DNA from: Micromonospora sp. WMMD882
Lineage (GTDB): Bacteria > Actinomycetota > Actinomycetes > Mycobacteriales > Micromonosporaceae
NCBI RefSeq assembly: GCF_027497255.1
Contig: NZ_CP114903.1
Location: 3,038,001 to 3,102,000 of the forward strand
Length of the DNA: 64,000 nt
Reading direction: 5' to 3'
In this document: positions 46,446 to 55,475 of the stretch, piece by piece
Layout of the letters: each line of letters begins with the position of its first letter
Numbering within the stretch: the stretch's first letter is position 1
Program-made: the position numbers and the translations under genes
The notes under the pieces: generated by a model
What the model was told of the DNA's origin: nothing
What the model saw: only the letters and a program-made list of their open reading frames with translations
The model's database searches: none

Positions 46446-47210
46446 ATGGACTACCAACCCCACGGCCTGCAGCTGGTCTTCGATCCGCGCAAGGGTTTTT
46501 GTCACTTCGTGCTGTACAGCGAGCCACCCGGGGTAGGGCCGGGTATCGGCCTGAATGGCGGCAAGATCTTGGCGATCGACAAGACGGTCGACGGTGCAGC
46601 CGTCAGGACCGGGAGTCCGTACGTCAGGGAGTGGGTGCAGCGGCTCGAGCCGTGCGACCCGGACGCGTTGCACGTCGCCCTGGTTGGCTCGCGCGACGCG
46701 GCCTCCCTGTGGCATCCCTGCGTCTACGCCGATACGCAGTCCCCTGCGGCCGTTGGTGGCGACGGGTGCGTCTGCTGGCAGACTTTTCATGACCCGGTGA
46801 CGTGGATGCCCGTCGCGGCGAAGCACTACCGTACGGTCAGCGGCAATCACGAGAACTGGCGTTACTCCACCTGTTCGCCTCTGGGATTCCCCGACGGAGT
46901 ACGGCTGGCTTCGCTGATCCTCGACGACGGCGCGATCTGGATGCGCACCGAGGACGGCACGCTGCACTTCCTGCCTGAGGCACTCGGGGCGGGGTATAGC
47001 AGCGGCTATAGCGGTGGCGGCCCGACGGAGCTCGCCCGCATGATCGAGAAAATCGTGCAGTTGGACGGCTACAACATCACGCCCGGCACCGCTCGCGGCA
47101 TGCCCGATCGTAAGGTTTTGGCCTGGGTCAGTAGCCCAGCAGCCAAGCAACGCCAAGAGTTGAGCCTTGAGCAGCTCAAGCTCCTGTGCCGCACGGGAGT
47201 GGTCGCCTAA
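46446..47210 (+). CDS. Hypothetical protein
   Basis: 254 residues, soluble, with no signal peptide or membrane segment. Aromatic- and Gly-rich: MDYQPHGLQLVFDPRKGFC, GPGIGLNGGKILAID, VTWMPVAAKHYRTVSGNHEN, then GAGYSSGYSGGGPTELARMI and a helical end (AKQRQELSLEQLKLLCRTG). I cannot place it in a family. The codon pattern is typical of real genes here, and the antisense frame is not. It is isolated between two gaps of about 325 bp. Confidence 0.6.
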   Translation: MDYQPHGLQLVFDPRKGFCHFVLYSEPPGVGPGIGLNGGKILAIDKTVDGAAVRTGSPYVREWVQRLEPCDPDALHVALVGSRDAASLWHPCVYADTQSPAAVGGDGCVCWQTFHDPVTWMPVAAKHYRTVSGNHENWRYSTCSPLGFPDGVRLASLILDDGAIWMRTEDGTLHFLPEALGAGYSSGYSGGGPTELARMIEKIVQLDGYNITPGTARGMPDRKVLAWVSSPAAKQRQELSLEQLKLLCRTGVVA

Positions 47211-47541
47211 CGCGCCAGTTCGGGGCCGACCGCCGGCTCGCTCCCGCCCGAGGCGGTCACGGTTACCGGGCTCCGGGATGGCAGTGGGGAGTGTCGGCAC
47301 CAATCCAGCCCGAGCCGATACGCCCGGCGAACAACGCCACCACGAAGATCTTGACCCGGACACTGGCCTGCACACCGAGGCACCACTACCACTGGCCAAG
47401 GCGGGGCGGGGCGGGCACGACCCTCAACGACCCGAATGTCTGTCCAACGAAATGCAGCGCCGCTAGTCTCGGCCAGCCCTGACACCTCAACGCTTCGTAG
47501 ATGACGCCGGCCCACTCGCTGATGGCTCGCGTCATCGTGGC
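47211..47541. other. 331-bp gap without recognisable gene
   Basis: Lies between converging genes. No coding frame with family-like sequence and no strong terminator hairpin was found. Confidence 0.45.
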
Positions 47542-48462
47542 CTACTCCCAGTCGCTGTACCAGCGGCGGTGCTCCCCGGGTTTGCGTGCCGGGTCGCCCA
47601 GGTGGTTGTTCTGCCAGGCCCACCAGGATTCCTCACGGAAGTCGGCGGACGGTTCGGGTGCGACGGGGTCCGGTTGCCAGATACCGCCTTCGCTCGGCGG
47701 CGGAGAGACCGTGACGCTGCCCTCGTAGCCGTGCAGGTTCCGCAGAGCCTCGACCTGGCCGGCACTCAGCGGCGGGTTGACAGCGAAACGCCGCTGCCCC
47801 AGACCGATCGCACCAGCGCGCATGAGTAGTTCCACGGCCGAGTCGAACGCCTCCAGACCGCCGACAACGATCGTGATGACGGCAAATGGGGCACCTGCCG
47901 GCAGCTGTGGGGTGCTCGTGGACGGCGCCGGTATCCACGGAGCGGGTAGTGCTGCGGGCACGGGCCGACCGAACTCTTCGTAGATGCTGTTCCCTAGAGG
48001 GGCTGGCTGGTCTGCAGGGAGCGCGCCGAGCTTCTGCAGGCGCGCGACGATGGCGCCGGTGTTACGGCCGAACTCCCCGGCGATCTCGTCAACGCTGACC
48101 TGGGCACCCCAGCGGTCGAGCAGCAGCTGTTCTTCCTCGGGGGTCCATCGTTCGTACGCTTTGGGGTGCCGGGTTCGCACCTGCGGCACCGTGTACGCCC
48201 GGTCAAGTGGTGCCTTCACCCGTCGCTCGATTCGGGCCAGGAGCGCCCCCATGGCCTGGCGGAAGGAGCTGACGCCCTCAGCCGGCAGCACGCCGGTCAG
48301 CGACGTGATGATCTGCCCGTCACGGTCGCAACCGGTGAACGCCACCGTAAGGCGCTCATCACCGGTGGCCTGCACATCCACCTGATAGATCTGCCCACCG
48401 GCCACGAACTCCTCATGCCACCCCTGCGGGGTCGGCAACTGCACTGCCACCCTCTCCGTCAT
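47542..48462 (-). CDS. SANT/Myb-like HTH protein, function unknown
   Basis: 306 residues from the ATG at 48462. Residues about 95-150 contain YERWTPEEEQLLLDRWGAQV then SVDEIAGEFGRNTGAIVARL, a Myb/SANT-like helix-turn-helix of the type fused to various bacterial proteins. The N-terminal 80 residues are beta-rich (GGQIYQVDVQATGDERLTVA). The C-terminal part (RFAVNPPLSAGQVEALRNLH) ends in a Trp-rich acidic tail (ESWWAWQNNHLGD). No ribosome site precedes either the ATG or the in-frame GTG 24 bp upstream, so translation may be leaderless. A 22-bp palindrome covers the start codon. Confidence 0.65.
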   Translation of the reverse strand: MTERVAVQLPTPQGWHEEFVAGGQIYQVDVQATGDERLTVAFTGCDRDGQIITSLTGVLPAEGVSSFRQAMGALLARIERRVKAPLDRAYTVPQVRTRHPKAYERWTPEEEQLLLDRWGAQVSVDEIAGEFGRNTGAIVARLQKLGALPADQPAPLGNSIYEEFGRPVPAALPAPWIPAPSTSTPQLPAGAPFAVITIVVGGLEAFDSAVELLMRAGAIGLGQRRFAVNPPLSAGQVEALRNLHGYEGSVTVSPPPSEGGIWQPDPVAPEPSADFREESWWAWQNNHLGDPARKPGEHRRWYSDWE

Positions 48463-48472
48463 GACGGAGAGG
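48451..48472. promoter_or_regulatory. Perfect 22-bp palindrome over a start codon
   Basis: CCTCTCCGTCA followed directly by TGACGGAGAGG; all 11 pairs match. It is centred on the ATG of the Myb-like HTH gene. It could be an operator for that protein, or an RNA hairpin hiding the start. Confidence 0.7.
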
Positions 48473-48755
48473 ATAGAAGCAGACACTGACAGACACAGCG
48501 AACGCTCTTACGCGTGTTGCACCAGGGGCCAGAATTCCAGAACCGGCGCTCGTGCGCCGCGCGCAGGCGACCAGCCTGTCCCACGGGCCATCGGCCCCGT
48601 ACAGGGTCCGGAAAGTGCTTGTCGTGCGCGCATGATCTGACGCCGTAGCGAGGTGAGGCGAAGAAGGGCAACGGCGACGCTGATCCGCCGCTGGAGCCTG
48701 GGCGCGCGACTCCACTGTTTCCGGTAGCGCGTGGGGCGCGGCGGTCAGGCATCCT

Positions 48756-49337
48756 GTGCGGATGCTCCTGGTTATGACCCTGCTATCGGGTTCCTCGGAC
48801 TCCGGCTGGTTCCGGTGGATACCCGTGGCGTCAGCCGTCGTCGCAATGTTCGCACTGCTGGTTGCGCTGTCAAACCGCAACACTTCACGGCACGCGTTGG
48901 CCCTCTCCTTGCAGCAGGAGGAACGACGGGCAGCCCGATTGACCGTCACCCTTGATGACTCCGCATCATGGCGTCGTCGGGACGCGCCACATTGGGTCGG
49001 CATGAAGATCCTCGCGGTCAACCCCACTGACCGTGATGCCGCCGTTGTCAGCGCTGATCTGCACATTGCCTACACCCTGCAGTCCGGTCACGCGATGACG
49101 GTCAAGATTCGCCACGAGACCACCGGCGAAGCGTTCCCGACTGAGGTGGAGGCTCTAGACCTGCCTGCGCGGCTACAGGCCAACGGCGCGGTCGCCGGTT
49201 GGCTGACGTTCCGGCTACCTGCCAACTTGCTCCCTGCGGGCGCGGGGATTCATCGTTATGACGCTGTTCTGCAGGACAGCCGGGGTATCGCCGCGACGGT
49301 CAGCGCGTCCGTTCTACGAGAGGTGGGTCATGATTAG
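48756..49337 (+). CDS. Single-pass membrane protein, unknown
   Basis: 193 residues from GTG. One hydrophobic helix at about 22-40 (WIPVASAVVAMFALLVALSN) precedes a charged stretch and a beta-rich domain (ARLTVTLDDSASWR, MKILAVNPTDRDAAVVSADL, HRYDAVLQDSRGIAATVSAS) that looks like an immunoglobulin-type fold. No family recognised. The stop overlaps the start of the next gene by 8 bp, so the two form an operon. Confidence 0.65.
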   Translation: MRMLLVMTLLSGSSDSGWFRWIPVASAVVAMFALLVALSNRNTSRHALALSLQQEERRAARLTVTLDDSASWRRRDAPHWVGMKILAVNPTDRDAAVVSADLHIAYTLQSGHAMTVKIRHETTGEAFPTEVEALDLPARLQANGAVAGWLTFRLPANLLPAGAGIHRYDAVLQDSRGIAATVSASVLREVGHD

Positions 49338-49917
49338 AAAGCGGACGACCAAGAAACGTCCGACGAGACGGAGCCTTGATCCTGCCGACATCGTGCCCGT
49401 CGTCGCAGACGGATCGATTGCCGGCCCGATCGCTGACGGCCGGATGGTGCCACTGGTCATCATAGATACCGCCACCCGGCCTGACCTTGATGAACTGGTA
49501 CGACTACACGATCACCTGTCACCTGGTGATGTCACATACAGGTGGGGCCAGGTAGACCGCGACGACGATCAGGTAGCCCTCTCGCTACAGTTCACCCGCC
49601 CGATCGAGGTCCGCGCGACCCTGTTGTTCAGCATCGAGCACGAGGGCATCATCGTTGACGCCGCTCTCAACAGCCAGGCTCTCTACCTACAGCCGGGTCG
49701 GCCGGGCGACCGCCTGAAGCATGACCCACACCGACCGAAGATCCTCATCGAGACGCCCGACGACGATTTCCGGGACCGATGGGAAGATGTCGTGATCCAG
49801 CGCCTGACCAAGGTGATACGCCGCCAGAAGCGGATGCCACGGGCAGAAGCGCGCCAACTGGCCGCAGATTTGCTTGACCAGTCGCGCAGCCTGAGCCGGT
49901 TCCGGATGCCAGCGTAA
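49330..49917 (+). CDS. Hypothetical protein coupled to the membrane protein
   Basis: 195 residues; ATG 49330 follows GAGAGGTGGGTC. The first 15 residues are very basic (MIRKRTTKKRPTRR). The remainder is alpha/beta (MVPLVIIDTATRPDLDELVR, ALSLQFTRPIEVRATLLFSI, HEGIIVDAALNSQALYL) and ends basic and helical. I recognise no family. The coding overlap with 48756-49337 implies joint expression and perhaps a complex at the membrane. Confidence 0.62.
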   Translation: MIRKRTTKKRPTRRSLDPADIVPVVADGSIAGPIADGRMVPLVIIDTATRPDLDELVRLHDHLSPGDVTYRWGQVDRDDDQVALSLQFTRPIEVRATLLFSIEHEGIIVDAALNSQALYLQPGRPGDRLKHDPHRPKILIETPDDDFRDRWEDVVIQRLTKVIRRQKRMPRAEARQLAADLLDQSRSLSRFRMPA

Positions 49918-50029
49918 GACAAAATCCGCCTCGTCGTAGAGGGGGCGGCCGATCTCCTGACCACAGGGCACGCAGCCATCGGTGACGGCTCGGATGATCG
50001 ACGGCTTCCTCTTTAACGAGGTCAAGCGC

Positions 50030-50083
50030 TGATACTTCGTAGGGCCGGCCGGGAACTTCGCCAGCTGGCCCTACGCAGTATCA
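50030..50083. repeat. Imperfect inverted repeat beside the integrase gene
   Basis: TGATACTTCGTAGGGCCGGC (50030-50049) and GCTGGCCCTACGCAGTATCA (50064-50083) pair at 18 of 20 positions around a 14-base loop. It is 18 bp from the 3' end of the integrase, where attP sites usually lie. It may be a terminator or integrase/Xis binding arm. Confidence 0.6.
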
Positions 50084-50100
50084 GGTGGCGAACTTGCGAA

Positions 50101-51573
50101 CTATGCCGGCCTTGCGGTGCCGCCGCGTCGGGGGACGACGGCGGCGGTGGCTTCGGCGGCGGCGTGTGAGAGTTCGGGGAGGACGTCGCCGTAGAACTTG
50201 GCGGTGAAGTGTGGGCTGGAGTGGCGGAGTCGGTTGGAGATGACTTTCATCTGGACGCCGGCGGCGAGTCCCATGGTGGCGGCGCCGTGGCGGAGGTCGT
50301 GGAGTCGGATGGGTGGTAGTCCGGCTTGTGTGGCGAGGTGGTGGAAGTGGTCCGTGACGTCGGCGGGGTGCAGCCGCCCACCGGTGGGCGTAGTGAACAC
50401 CAAGCCGGTTCTGGTCCAGGCGGTGCCGGCGGCGAGGCGTTCGCGGTGGTGGCGGGCGCGGTGGGCGCGGAGGACGGTGACGGTTTCGGTGTCGAGGGCG
50501 ATGGTGGCTTCGCTGTCGGTGGTTTTGGGGGTGTCGATGGCGGTGGCCCAGCCTTGTTGGACGAGTTGCCAGCGGACGGTGAGGGTGGCGGCGTCGAGGT
50601 CAAGGTCGTCCCAGTGGAGTCCGCAGGCTTCGCCTCGGCGTAGGCCGGTGAAGGTGATGAGGTGGTAGAGGGCGTAGAGCCGGTCGCCTGCGTCGTGGGT
50701 GTGGTCGAGGAACCGGCCGGTGTGTTCGGGGGTCCAGATCATGACCGGGCTCGGGGTCTTACCGGTGTCCCGCCACGTTTTGACGCGTTGGTCGGTCCAG
50801 ACGGTCGGCTTGGGCGCCCGGGCGCGGGGTAGCTCGACCAGCAGGGCGGGGTTGAGGTCGAGGTAGCGGTGGCGGCGCATCGCGTCGTTGAGGGCCTTGC
50901 GCAGGGTGGCGTGGATGACGTGCATCGTGCGGGGGCCGACGACCCGCTGGTTCTTGACCTGGTCACGTTTCGCCGGGTCGCGGCTGGCGCGCAGGGTGGC
51001 GATGGTGGTGTTGCGCTCGGTGATGGCCTCGTACATGGCGTCGATGTGGCCGGGGCGGAGCCGGTCGATGCGCAGGTGCCCGAGGTGCGGGATCAGGTAC
51101 AGGCGGATGTGTCCTTCGTAGGAGCGCAGGGTGCCCTTCTTGATGTTCTTGCGTCCGGCGAGCCAGTCGGTGAGGTATACGGCCATGGTGGGGAGTTCGG
51201 TGGGGGTGATGTCCAGGTGCAGGGTCCGCCGGACCTGGTCGGGGGTGGGCACGGGTGCGCCGGTCTTGACGGCGGTCTCGATGAGGTCCCCGGTCTTGAC
51301 CATGACGTGCGGGTCGCTGGCGTCGGGGACGGCCAAGGCCGCGCGGATGCGGTCCAGGACGGCGTCGGCGTCGGCCTGGGTGGGGTAGGGGCCGTGGCGC
51401 AGTGTGCGGCGGGTGCCGTCGGCGCGGGCGGGCAGTTCGATCTGCCAGTGCCACTGCCCGTGGTTACGGGACCATCCACCGCCAGGCCGGCGCAGCTGCG
51501 GGCAGGAACGTCCCAGGCGGCGGCCGGTGGTGGTGTCGCGGCAGCCGCAGCGTTTGAAGATGGAGCCTTTCAC
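50101..51573 (-). CDS. Tyrosine-type site-specific integrase
   Basis: 490 residues. It begins KGSIFKRCGCRDTTTGRRLG, a Cys-pair N-terminus usual in actinomycete element integrases. A SAM-like core-binding domain follows (TMAVYLTDWLAGRKNIKKGT). The catalytic domain has the full set: LRRGEACGLHWDDLDLD (first Arg), RLHDLRHGAATMGLA (His-x-x-Arg), RLRHSSP (His) and the nucleophile in AKFYGDVL. A 20-residue basic tail follows. It is coupled by ATGA to the upstream HTH gene. It would integrate and excise the element; its attB could be the tRNA-Lys at 19.4 kb, but 30 kb separate them and no attP core was matched. Confidence 0.93.
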   Translation of the reverse strand: MKGSIFKRCGCRDTTTGRRLGRSCPQLRRPGGGWSRNHGQWHWQIELPARADGTRRTLRHGPYPTQADADAVLDRIRAALAVPDASDPHVMVKTGDLIETAVKTGAPVPTPDQVRRTLHLDITPTELPTMAVYLTDWLAGRKNIKKGTLRSYEGHIRLYLIPHLGHLRIDRLRPGHIDAMYEAITERNTTIATLRASRDPAKRDQVKNQRVVGPRTMHVIHATLRKALNDAMRRHRYLDLNPALLVELPRARAPKPTVWTDQRVKTWRDTGKTPSPVMIWTPEHTGRFLDHTHDAGDRLYALYHLITFTGLRRGEACGLHWDDLDLDAATLTVRWQLVQQGWATAIDTPKTTDSEATIALDTETVTVLRAHRARHHRERLAAGTAWTRTGLVFTTPTGGRLHPADVTDHFHHLATQAGLPPIRLHDLRHGAATMGLAAGVQMKVISNRLRHSSPHFTAKFYGDVLPELSHAAAEATAAVVPRRGGTARPA

Positions 51574-51974
51574 TCGTCGTCTCCTGGGTGCTCGACGTGG
51601 TGCCTCCAGCGGTGGCGGGTGTAGTCCGCTGGTGGCGGGGTCGTTGCATCCACGCTCGACACCCCGACGGGATCAAGTCGCGAGCCACCATCGGCGTCGG
51701 GGGTGGTGAGGTGGTCGAGGAGGAGGAGTCGCAGGAGGCCGGCGACCGGGACGATGATGCGGGCGCCGGCCCGGATCAGCGGGGCGGGGAAGGTGTCGGT
51801 GGCGGCGAGGCGGTAGGCCTGGGACCGGCTGATACCGAGTACGGCCGCGGCGGTGGGCAGGGTGGTGGCGGCACCGAGCGCGCGGATCCGCTCAGCGGTC
51901 CACGGCACCCCGGTAGAAAGGTGGTGTGGGCTGGTCGGGTCGGTGTCACGGGTGGGTGTGGTGTCGGCGTTCAT
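51570..51974 (-). CDS. Excisionase-like HTH protein
   Basis: 134 residues. The core WTAERIRALGAATTLPTAAA then VLGISRSQAYRLAATDTFPA and GARIIVPVAGLLRLL is the MerR/HTH_17 type used by excisionases (Xis) of actinomycete integrative elements. It overlaps the integrase start by ATGA and the upstream DUF2637 gene by 4 bp. The N-terminal 20 residues and C-terminal 40 are likely disordered. Confidence 0.82.
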   Translation of the reverse strand: MNADTTPTRDTDPTSPHHLSTGVPWTAERIRALGAATTLPTAAAVLGISRSQAYRLAATDTFPAPLIRAGARIIVPVAGLLRLLLLDHLTTPDADGGSRLDPVGVSSVDATTPPPADYTRHRWRHHVEHPGDDE

Positions 51975-53041
51975 GGTGTCGAATCTCCTGACTGCGATAC
52001 GAGCGGTTGAGGAATCTGCGAACTGGTGGTCGTGGAGATGGAGAGCTCCGGTGTTGCCGGTGGCGTCCTGCCGTCGGCCAGGTCAGGTGGTTGCCGGGCT
52101 GGGGTTGGGGACGTTGGATGCGGTTCGGCTTTGAGGATCTTCAGGAGCTGGGAGGCTCTCTTGTTGGACACGGTGTGCCCGGCAGCGCGTAGTCCTGCGG
52201 CCAGGGCGGTCCGGGTCAACGGCTGCCCCTGCACGGCGAGACGCTCCTGAACGCGCCGCGCAGCGGGAAGCAGCTCCTCGGCGCCGTGGAGATGGCCGGA
52301 CGGTCCACGCCGCGACGACCGGCCCCGGCGGACCGGTCCACCGGAACGGGGACGCGGACCGTCCGATCCGTTGTCGGGGTGGTGGTCGCTGGTGTCGGGG
52401 ACGGTCCACGCGGGGAGAGACCGTTCTGCGGATGGTTGGGTGGACGGGGCGTCGCGGTCCCCGCCGGACCGGGCGGGGTCGATGGTGGTGGACTGGTCCG
52501 CCGACTGGTCGGTGGGTGCGGCGGGTCCGGAGTGGGTGGGGTTGGGTGTGGTGTCGGTGTAGCCGAGGGCGATCTTGACCATGACCAGGAACCCGAGCGC
52601 GGGCACGGCTGCGGCGATCCAGCCGATCGGGGACGGCTCGGCCTCCACGACCTGTGCGGCAAGCGAGAGCGTCACCGCGCAGGCCAACACCGTCGCCGGG
52701 AACACCACCGAGACGCCGGCTCGTTTGCGACGGCGGAGTTCCAGGCCGGAGGCGATGGACATCAACTCCAGCACGATCGAGTCCGCCCACGCCAACCAGC
52801 CCGGCTGGCCGTGAGCGGCGGCCACGTTGTGGACGTGGGTGAAGCTGGCCGCACCAGCCGCCCCACCGATAGCGAGCATGATCACGACCTGGAGGACACC
52901 CTCGGCCCGGTTGCGTCCCGGACCCGTGTCCGGGTCACCTGGGGATGTCGTGGCGGACCACCTCCCCGGACCAGACCACACGCACACCCGGTCCACCCAC
53001 ATCCCGCGCGGACCGGACGAGCCGACGGACGATCCCGACAC
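51971..53041 (-). CDS. DUF2637 membrane protein (SpdA-like)
   Basis: Hydrophobic block at about residues 45-165: VVIMLAIGGAAGAASFTHVH, AWADSIVLELMSIASGLELR, VVFPATVLACAVTLSLAAQV, then IGWIAAAVPALGFLVMVKIA. This is the DUF2637 four-helix region found in spread proteins of actinomycete conjugative elements. The C-terminal 180 residues are a Pro/Ser/Arg-rich linker and a small HTH-like end (TRTALAAGLRAAGHTVSNKR). The start is uncertain: the first possible codon is GTG 53041, but this would overlap the next small gene by 107 bp, and GTG 52987 or 52981 is more economical. Confidence 0.75.
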   Translation of the reverse strand: MSGSSVGSSGPRGMWVDRVCVWSGPGRWSATTSPGDPDTGPGRNRAEGVLQVVIMLAIGGAAGAASFTHVHNVAAAHGQPGWLAWADSIVLELMSIASGLELRRRKRAGVSVVFPATVLACAVTLSLAAQVVEAEPSPIGWIAAAVPALGFLVMVKIALGYTDTTPNPTHSGPAAPTDQSADQSTTIDPARSGGDRDAPSTQPSAERSLPAWTVPDTSDHHPDNGSDGPRPRSGGPVRRGRSSRRGPSGHLHGAEELLPAARRVQERLAVQGQPLTRTALAAGLRAAGHTVSNKRASQLLKILKAEPHPTSPTPARQPPDLADGRTPPATPELSISTTTSSQIPQPLVSQSGDSTP

Positions 53042-53267
53042 GCCGGTCCGGGACCGTCAGCGGACCGATCACGTCGTGGACCGCAGACCAGCCACATGGG
53101 GGACGGAACGATACCTCTGCCCCGTCACGGCTGAGGCTGTCCGGGTCTGTCACCGGCCGGTCAACCGCCTCCGGTGAGACGCTGACAGACCGGTGAGAGA
53201 ACCACCCTGCGGCGATGTCGTACACGAACCGCGTGAGGAAGGGGTTCGGCGATCTGTCGAGGTTCAT
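52935..53267 (-). CDS. Small conserved-looking protein of the element
   Basis: 110 residues; its ATG overlaps the upstream stop as ATGA. MNLDRSPNPFLTRFVYDIAA then GWFSHRSVSVSPEA at the start and DGAEVSFRPPCGWSAVHDVI, GPGVRVVWSGEVVRHDI at the end have coding-like composition. No family recognised. If real, it fixes a late start for the DUF2637 gene. Confidence 0.5.
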   Translation of the reverse strand: MNLDRSPNPFLTRFVYDIAAGWFSHRSVSVSPEAVDRPVTDPDSLSRDGAEVSFRPPCGWSAVHDVIGPLTVPDRRVGIVRRLVRSARDVGGPGVRVVWSGEVVRHDIPR

Positions 53268-54154
53268 GCCGCCGCCTCCCCTGCCAGGTCACGGTCATCG
53301 ACGACCCACGCCGCCAAGCCGGCGAGCGTGGACCGTTGTCCGTCCCCGCCGGCCACAGCCCACACCGCCTCCGCCGGGCACAGGCCCGCCGTGGCCGCGT
53401 GGTCGCGGGCACCGGTAGCCACCGGGACCAGCGGCGGCGCCTCGGCCAACACCCGGCGTAGGTTCCGCTCCCGAGCAGCGGAGTGCAGCCAGAACAACAC
53501 CGGCCACCCCCGCCCCATCGCCGCGAACCACTCCCGGTAACCGACCAGCTTGCGGACCAACACCGACAGCGGCTCACCACCGGTGTCGTACTCCACGAAG
53601 AACGGCACCACCGTGCTACCCGACGCCCAGAGGCCATAGCCGTCAGGGCGCACCCGGGGTTGATAGGCGCGCACCAGAGCCGGATCCCCCGGCCGCGTGA
53701 ACACCCCCAACCGCTGACACGCCGCCTCCGACAACCACTCCCCCAGCCGGACATCAGGATGGGTCCGGGCGTAGCCCGCGAGAGCGGTGAAGAAACCGTT
53801 CACCCCGAGGCGATGCTCCAGAGTGCGGCTCGACGTCCAACGCCGCCGCTCCACCCGGGCGTGATCACGCCGGGGCGGACGCTCGTCGCGGCCCGCGGCG
53901 ACGACCTCCGCGCCGAGTTGGTCGATGACGTAGTGATACGGATACGAGCCGCCATCGGCCCGCTGCGGCCGGAACCGCGCCACCAACCGCAACCGGTACA
54001 GCGTCCGCAGCCGGCGCTGGCAGAAGTCCAGGGACGGGAACAGGGCGTGCGCGATCTGGAACGACGTCAACACCCCGTGGTCATAGAGCCAGCCCAGCAA
54101 CACCCGGTCACGGCCGGTCAGCTGAGACTGGACCCGAAGGACCGGATCATCCAC
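53264..54154 (-). CDS. Replication-relaxation family protein
   Basis: 296 residues. VQSQLTGRDRVLLGWLYDHG then VLTSFQIAHALFPSLDFCQR and LRTLYRLRLVARFRP is the winged-helix start of the replication-relaxation (Replic_Relax) family. HRLGVNGFFTALAGYAR, VRPDGYGLWASGSTVVPFFV and EYDTGGEPLSVLVRKLVGYR follow, the last a PD-(D/E)xK-like strand pattern typical of the family. GTG start with an excellent AAAGGAGGTGAT site. Such proteins are encoded by actinomycete integrative or conjugative plasmids and take part in replication or mobilisation. First gene of the module leading to the integrase. Confidence 0.85.
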   Translation of the reverse strand: MDDPVLRVQSQLTGRDRVLLGWLYDHGVLTSFQIAHALFPSLDFCQRRLRTLYRLRLVARFRPQRADGGSYPYHYVIDQLGAEVVAAGRDERPPRRDHARVERRRWTSSRTLEHRLGVNGFFTALAGYARTHPDVRLGEWLSEAACQRLGVFTRPGDPALVRAYQPRVRPDGYGLWASGSTVVPFFVEYDTGGEPLSVLVRKLVGYREWFAAMGRGWPVLFWLHSAARERNLRRVLAEAPPLVPVATGARDHAATAGLCPAEAVWAVAGGDGQRSTLAGLAAWVVDDRDLAGEAAA

Positions 54155-55475
54155 CGGCCATCACCTCCTTTCCGGTACGGAATGCCAGCCCCAGGGGAGA
54201 GACCCGAGACCAGGCAGGGTCTGTCGCAGGACAAGACGGCAGCGTCGACAGCCGCCCTGGCCTGCGGTGTAAGGGCGGAACAGGGGTCCGTTCCGGCGTC
54301 CGGTTGAAGACTGACCACAACACCGACGCCAACCCGGACCCCGCAACGGGGACTGAGACGGGATCTGTCACCGCTACCAGTACTAAGCCGGAGCGCAGAG
54401 ACGAGACGCACGAGGAACACCGCAACTCCTTGATCGAAGAAGACGAGAAAACATCGAACATCGGGACGCCGTAGGGGTCGCCGCAGGCGCCGAAAGACCG
54501 CGAACATGTGCGCTGTGGAGTTGCCAAAGAACACGCCGACCGGCGCACCGGCCGACCAGAGGACGGATGAGGGCAGCAACGATCGACACGACCACCAGAA
54601 AGGCGGTCACGGCAGCGGGGACAGCGGTAGCGGTAACAGGTACGGCGAGCAGGGCGACATAGCGCCGCGCCGGCAGTGGGATCGTCTCAGCCTGGGACAG
54701 ATGCTCCGGGAGCCGTCGACATCACGACGGTCCAGTAGGGCGTCGACTCAACCCGCCGAAGAAACATCCTTCATGGCAAACCCCCTGTCACTCAGAACCA
54801 TCGACGGCCCGACCACTTCCGAGCCTCGAACGACCGGCGACGCTCCCACAGGAGCGTCACCACACCGATCGATCGGACCCGGCGGGCAGACCGCCACTCG
54901 GTCGCCTGCGTACCAGTACGCCTCCGCCGGCAGCACCATGTCAACCAGCATCACCAACAGTCGACCATGACGTTTCTGGACCCAGTTGGACCCAGTAACA
55001 CCCGCTAACCCGTACTTGGCCCCAGCGGGACGGATTCTCGGCCGAAACAGGCAGAAAAGATCTTGACCAGCCGGATCGGCTGTCTCACATTGCAAGACGA
55101 TGCTCTCGCCGACAGACCGGTCACAGCCACGTCGCCGCTTCCCGCCGCCGAAACCGCATGCCGGACCAGCGACAGCATGGACGGACCGGCGGACGAGGCC
55201 CGCCGACAGCACCCCCACCTACAGCGCGAAGGCGTGCTCAGCCGACAGGCCTTTTCGACCTCGGCCTGATCTGGCACTACCTACCCAATATCCCGCGACC
55301 CGACCCACAGACGGCGAGATCCCCGAGCAGGCGAAGTCACGCCCAGAAACCCTCTCATGCCGATGGGCGTGCACTCGCTCCGCACTTGCCGCTGACCGGT
55401 GACGGCGGGACCCGCACTTATGCCGGGAACGGCTCCACGTGTCCGCTCTACCCTCGACCGGCTACTCTGCGAGCC
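54155..55475. other. 1.3-kb region without a supported gene
   Basis: In related elements, transfer (TraG/VirB4-type) genes would lie upstream of replication-relaxation. Here I find only short overlapping frames with no family-like sequence. One on the minus strand near 54.6 kb starts with a hydrophobic stretch (MTAFLVVVSIVAALIRPLVG), which might be a tiny membrane peptide. The region looks like decayed element DNA. Confidence 0.5.

Noticed and set aside
46365..47399. Minus-strand open frame of about 344 codons
   Set aside because: Antisense to the gene at 46446-47210 and composed of Arg/Gly/Pro-rich sequence without structure-like patterns.
53483..54307. Plus-strand open frame of about 274 codons
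   Set aside because: Antisense to the replication-relaxation gene, with no domain and an Arg/His/Pro-rich composition.
55410..55470. tRNA-like sequence (GGGACCCGCACTTATG...CGCTCTACCC)
   Set aside because: It resembles a minus-strand tRNA end for a few bases, but I could not form a consistent cloverleaf with T-arm and acceptor stem.
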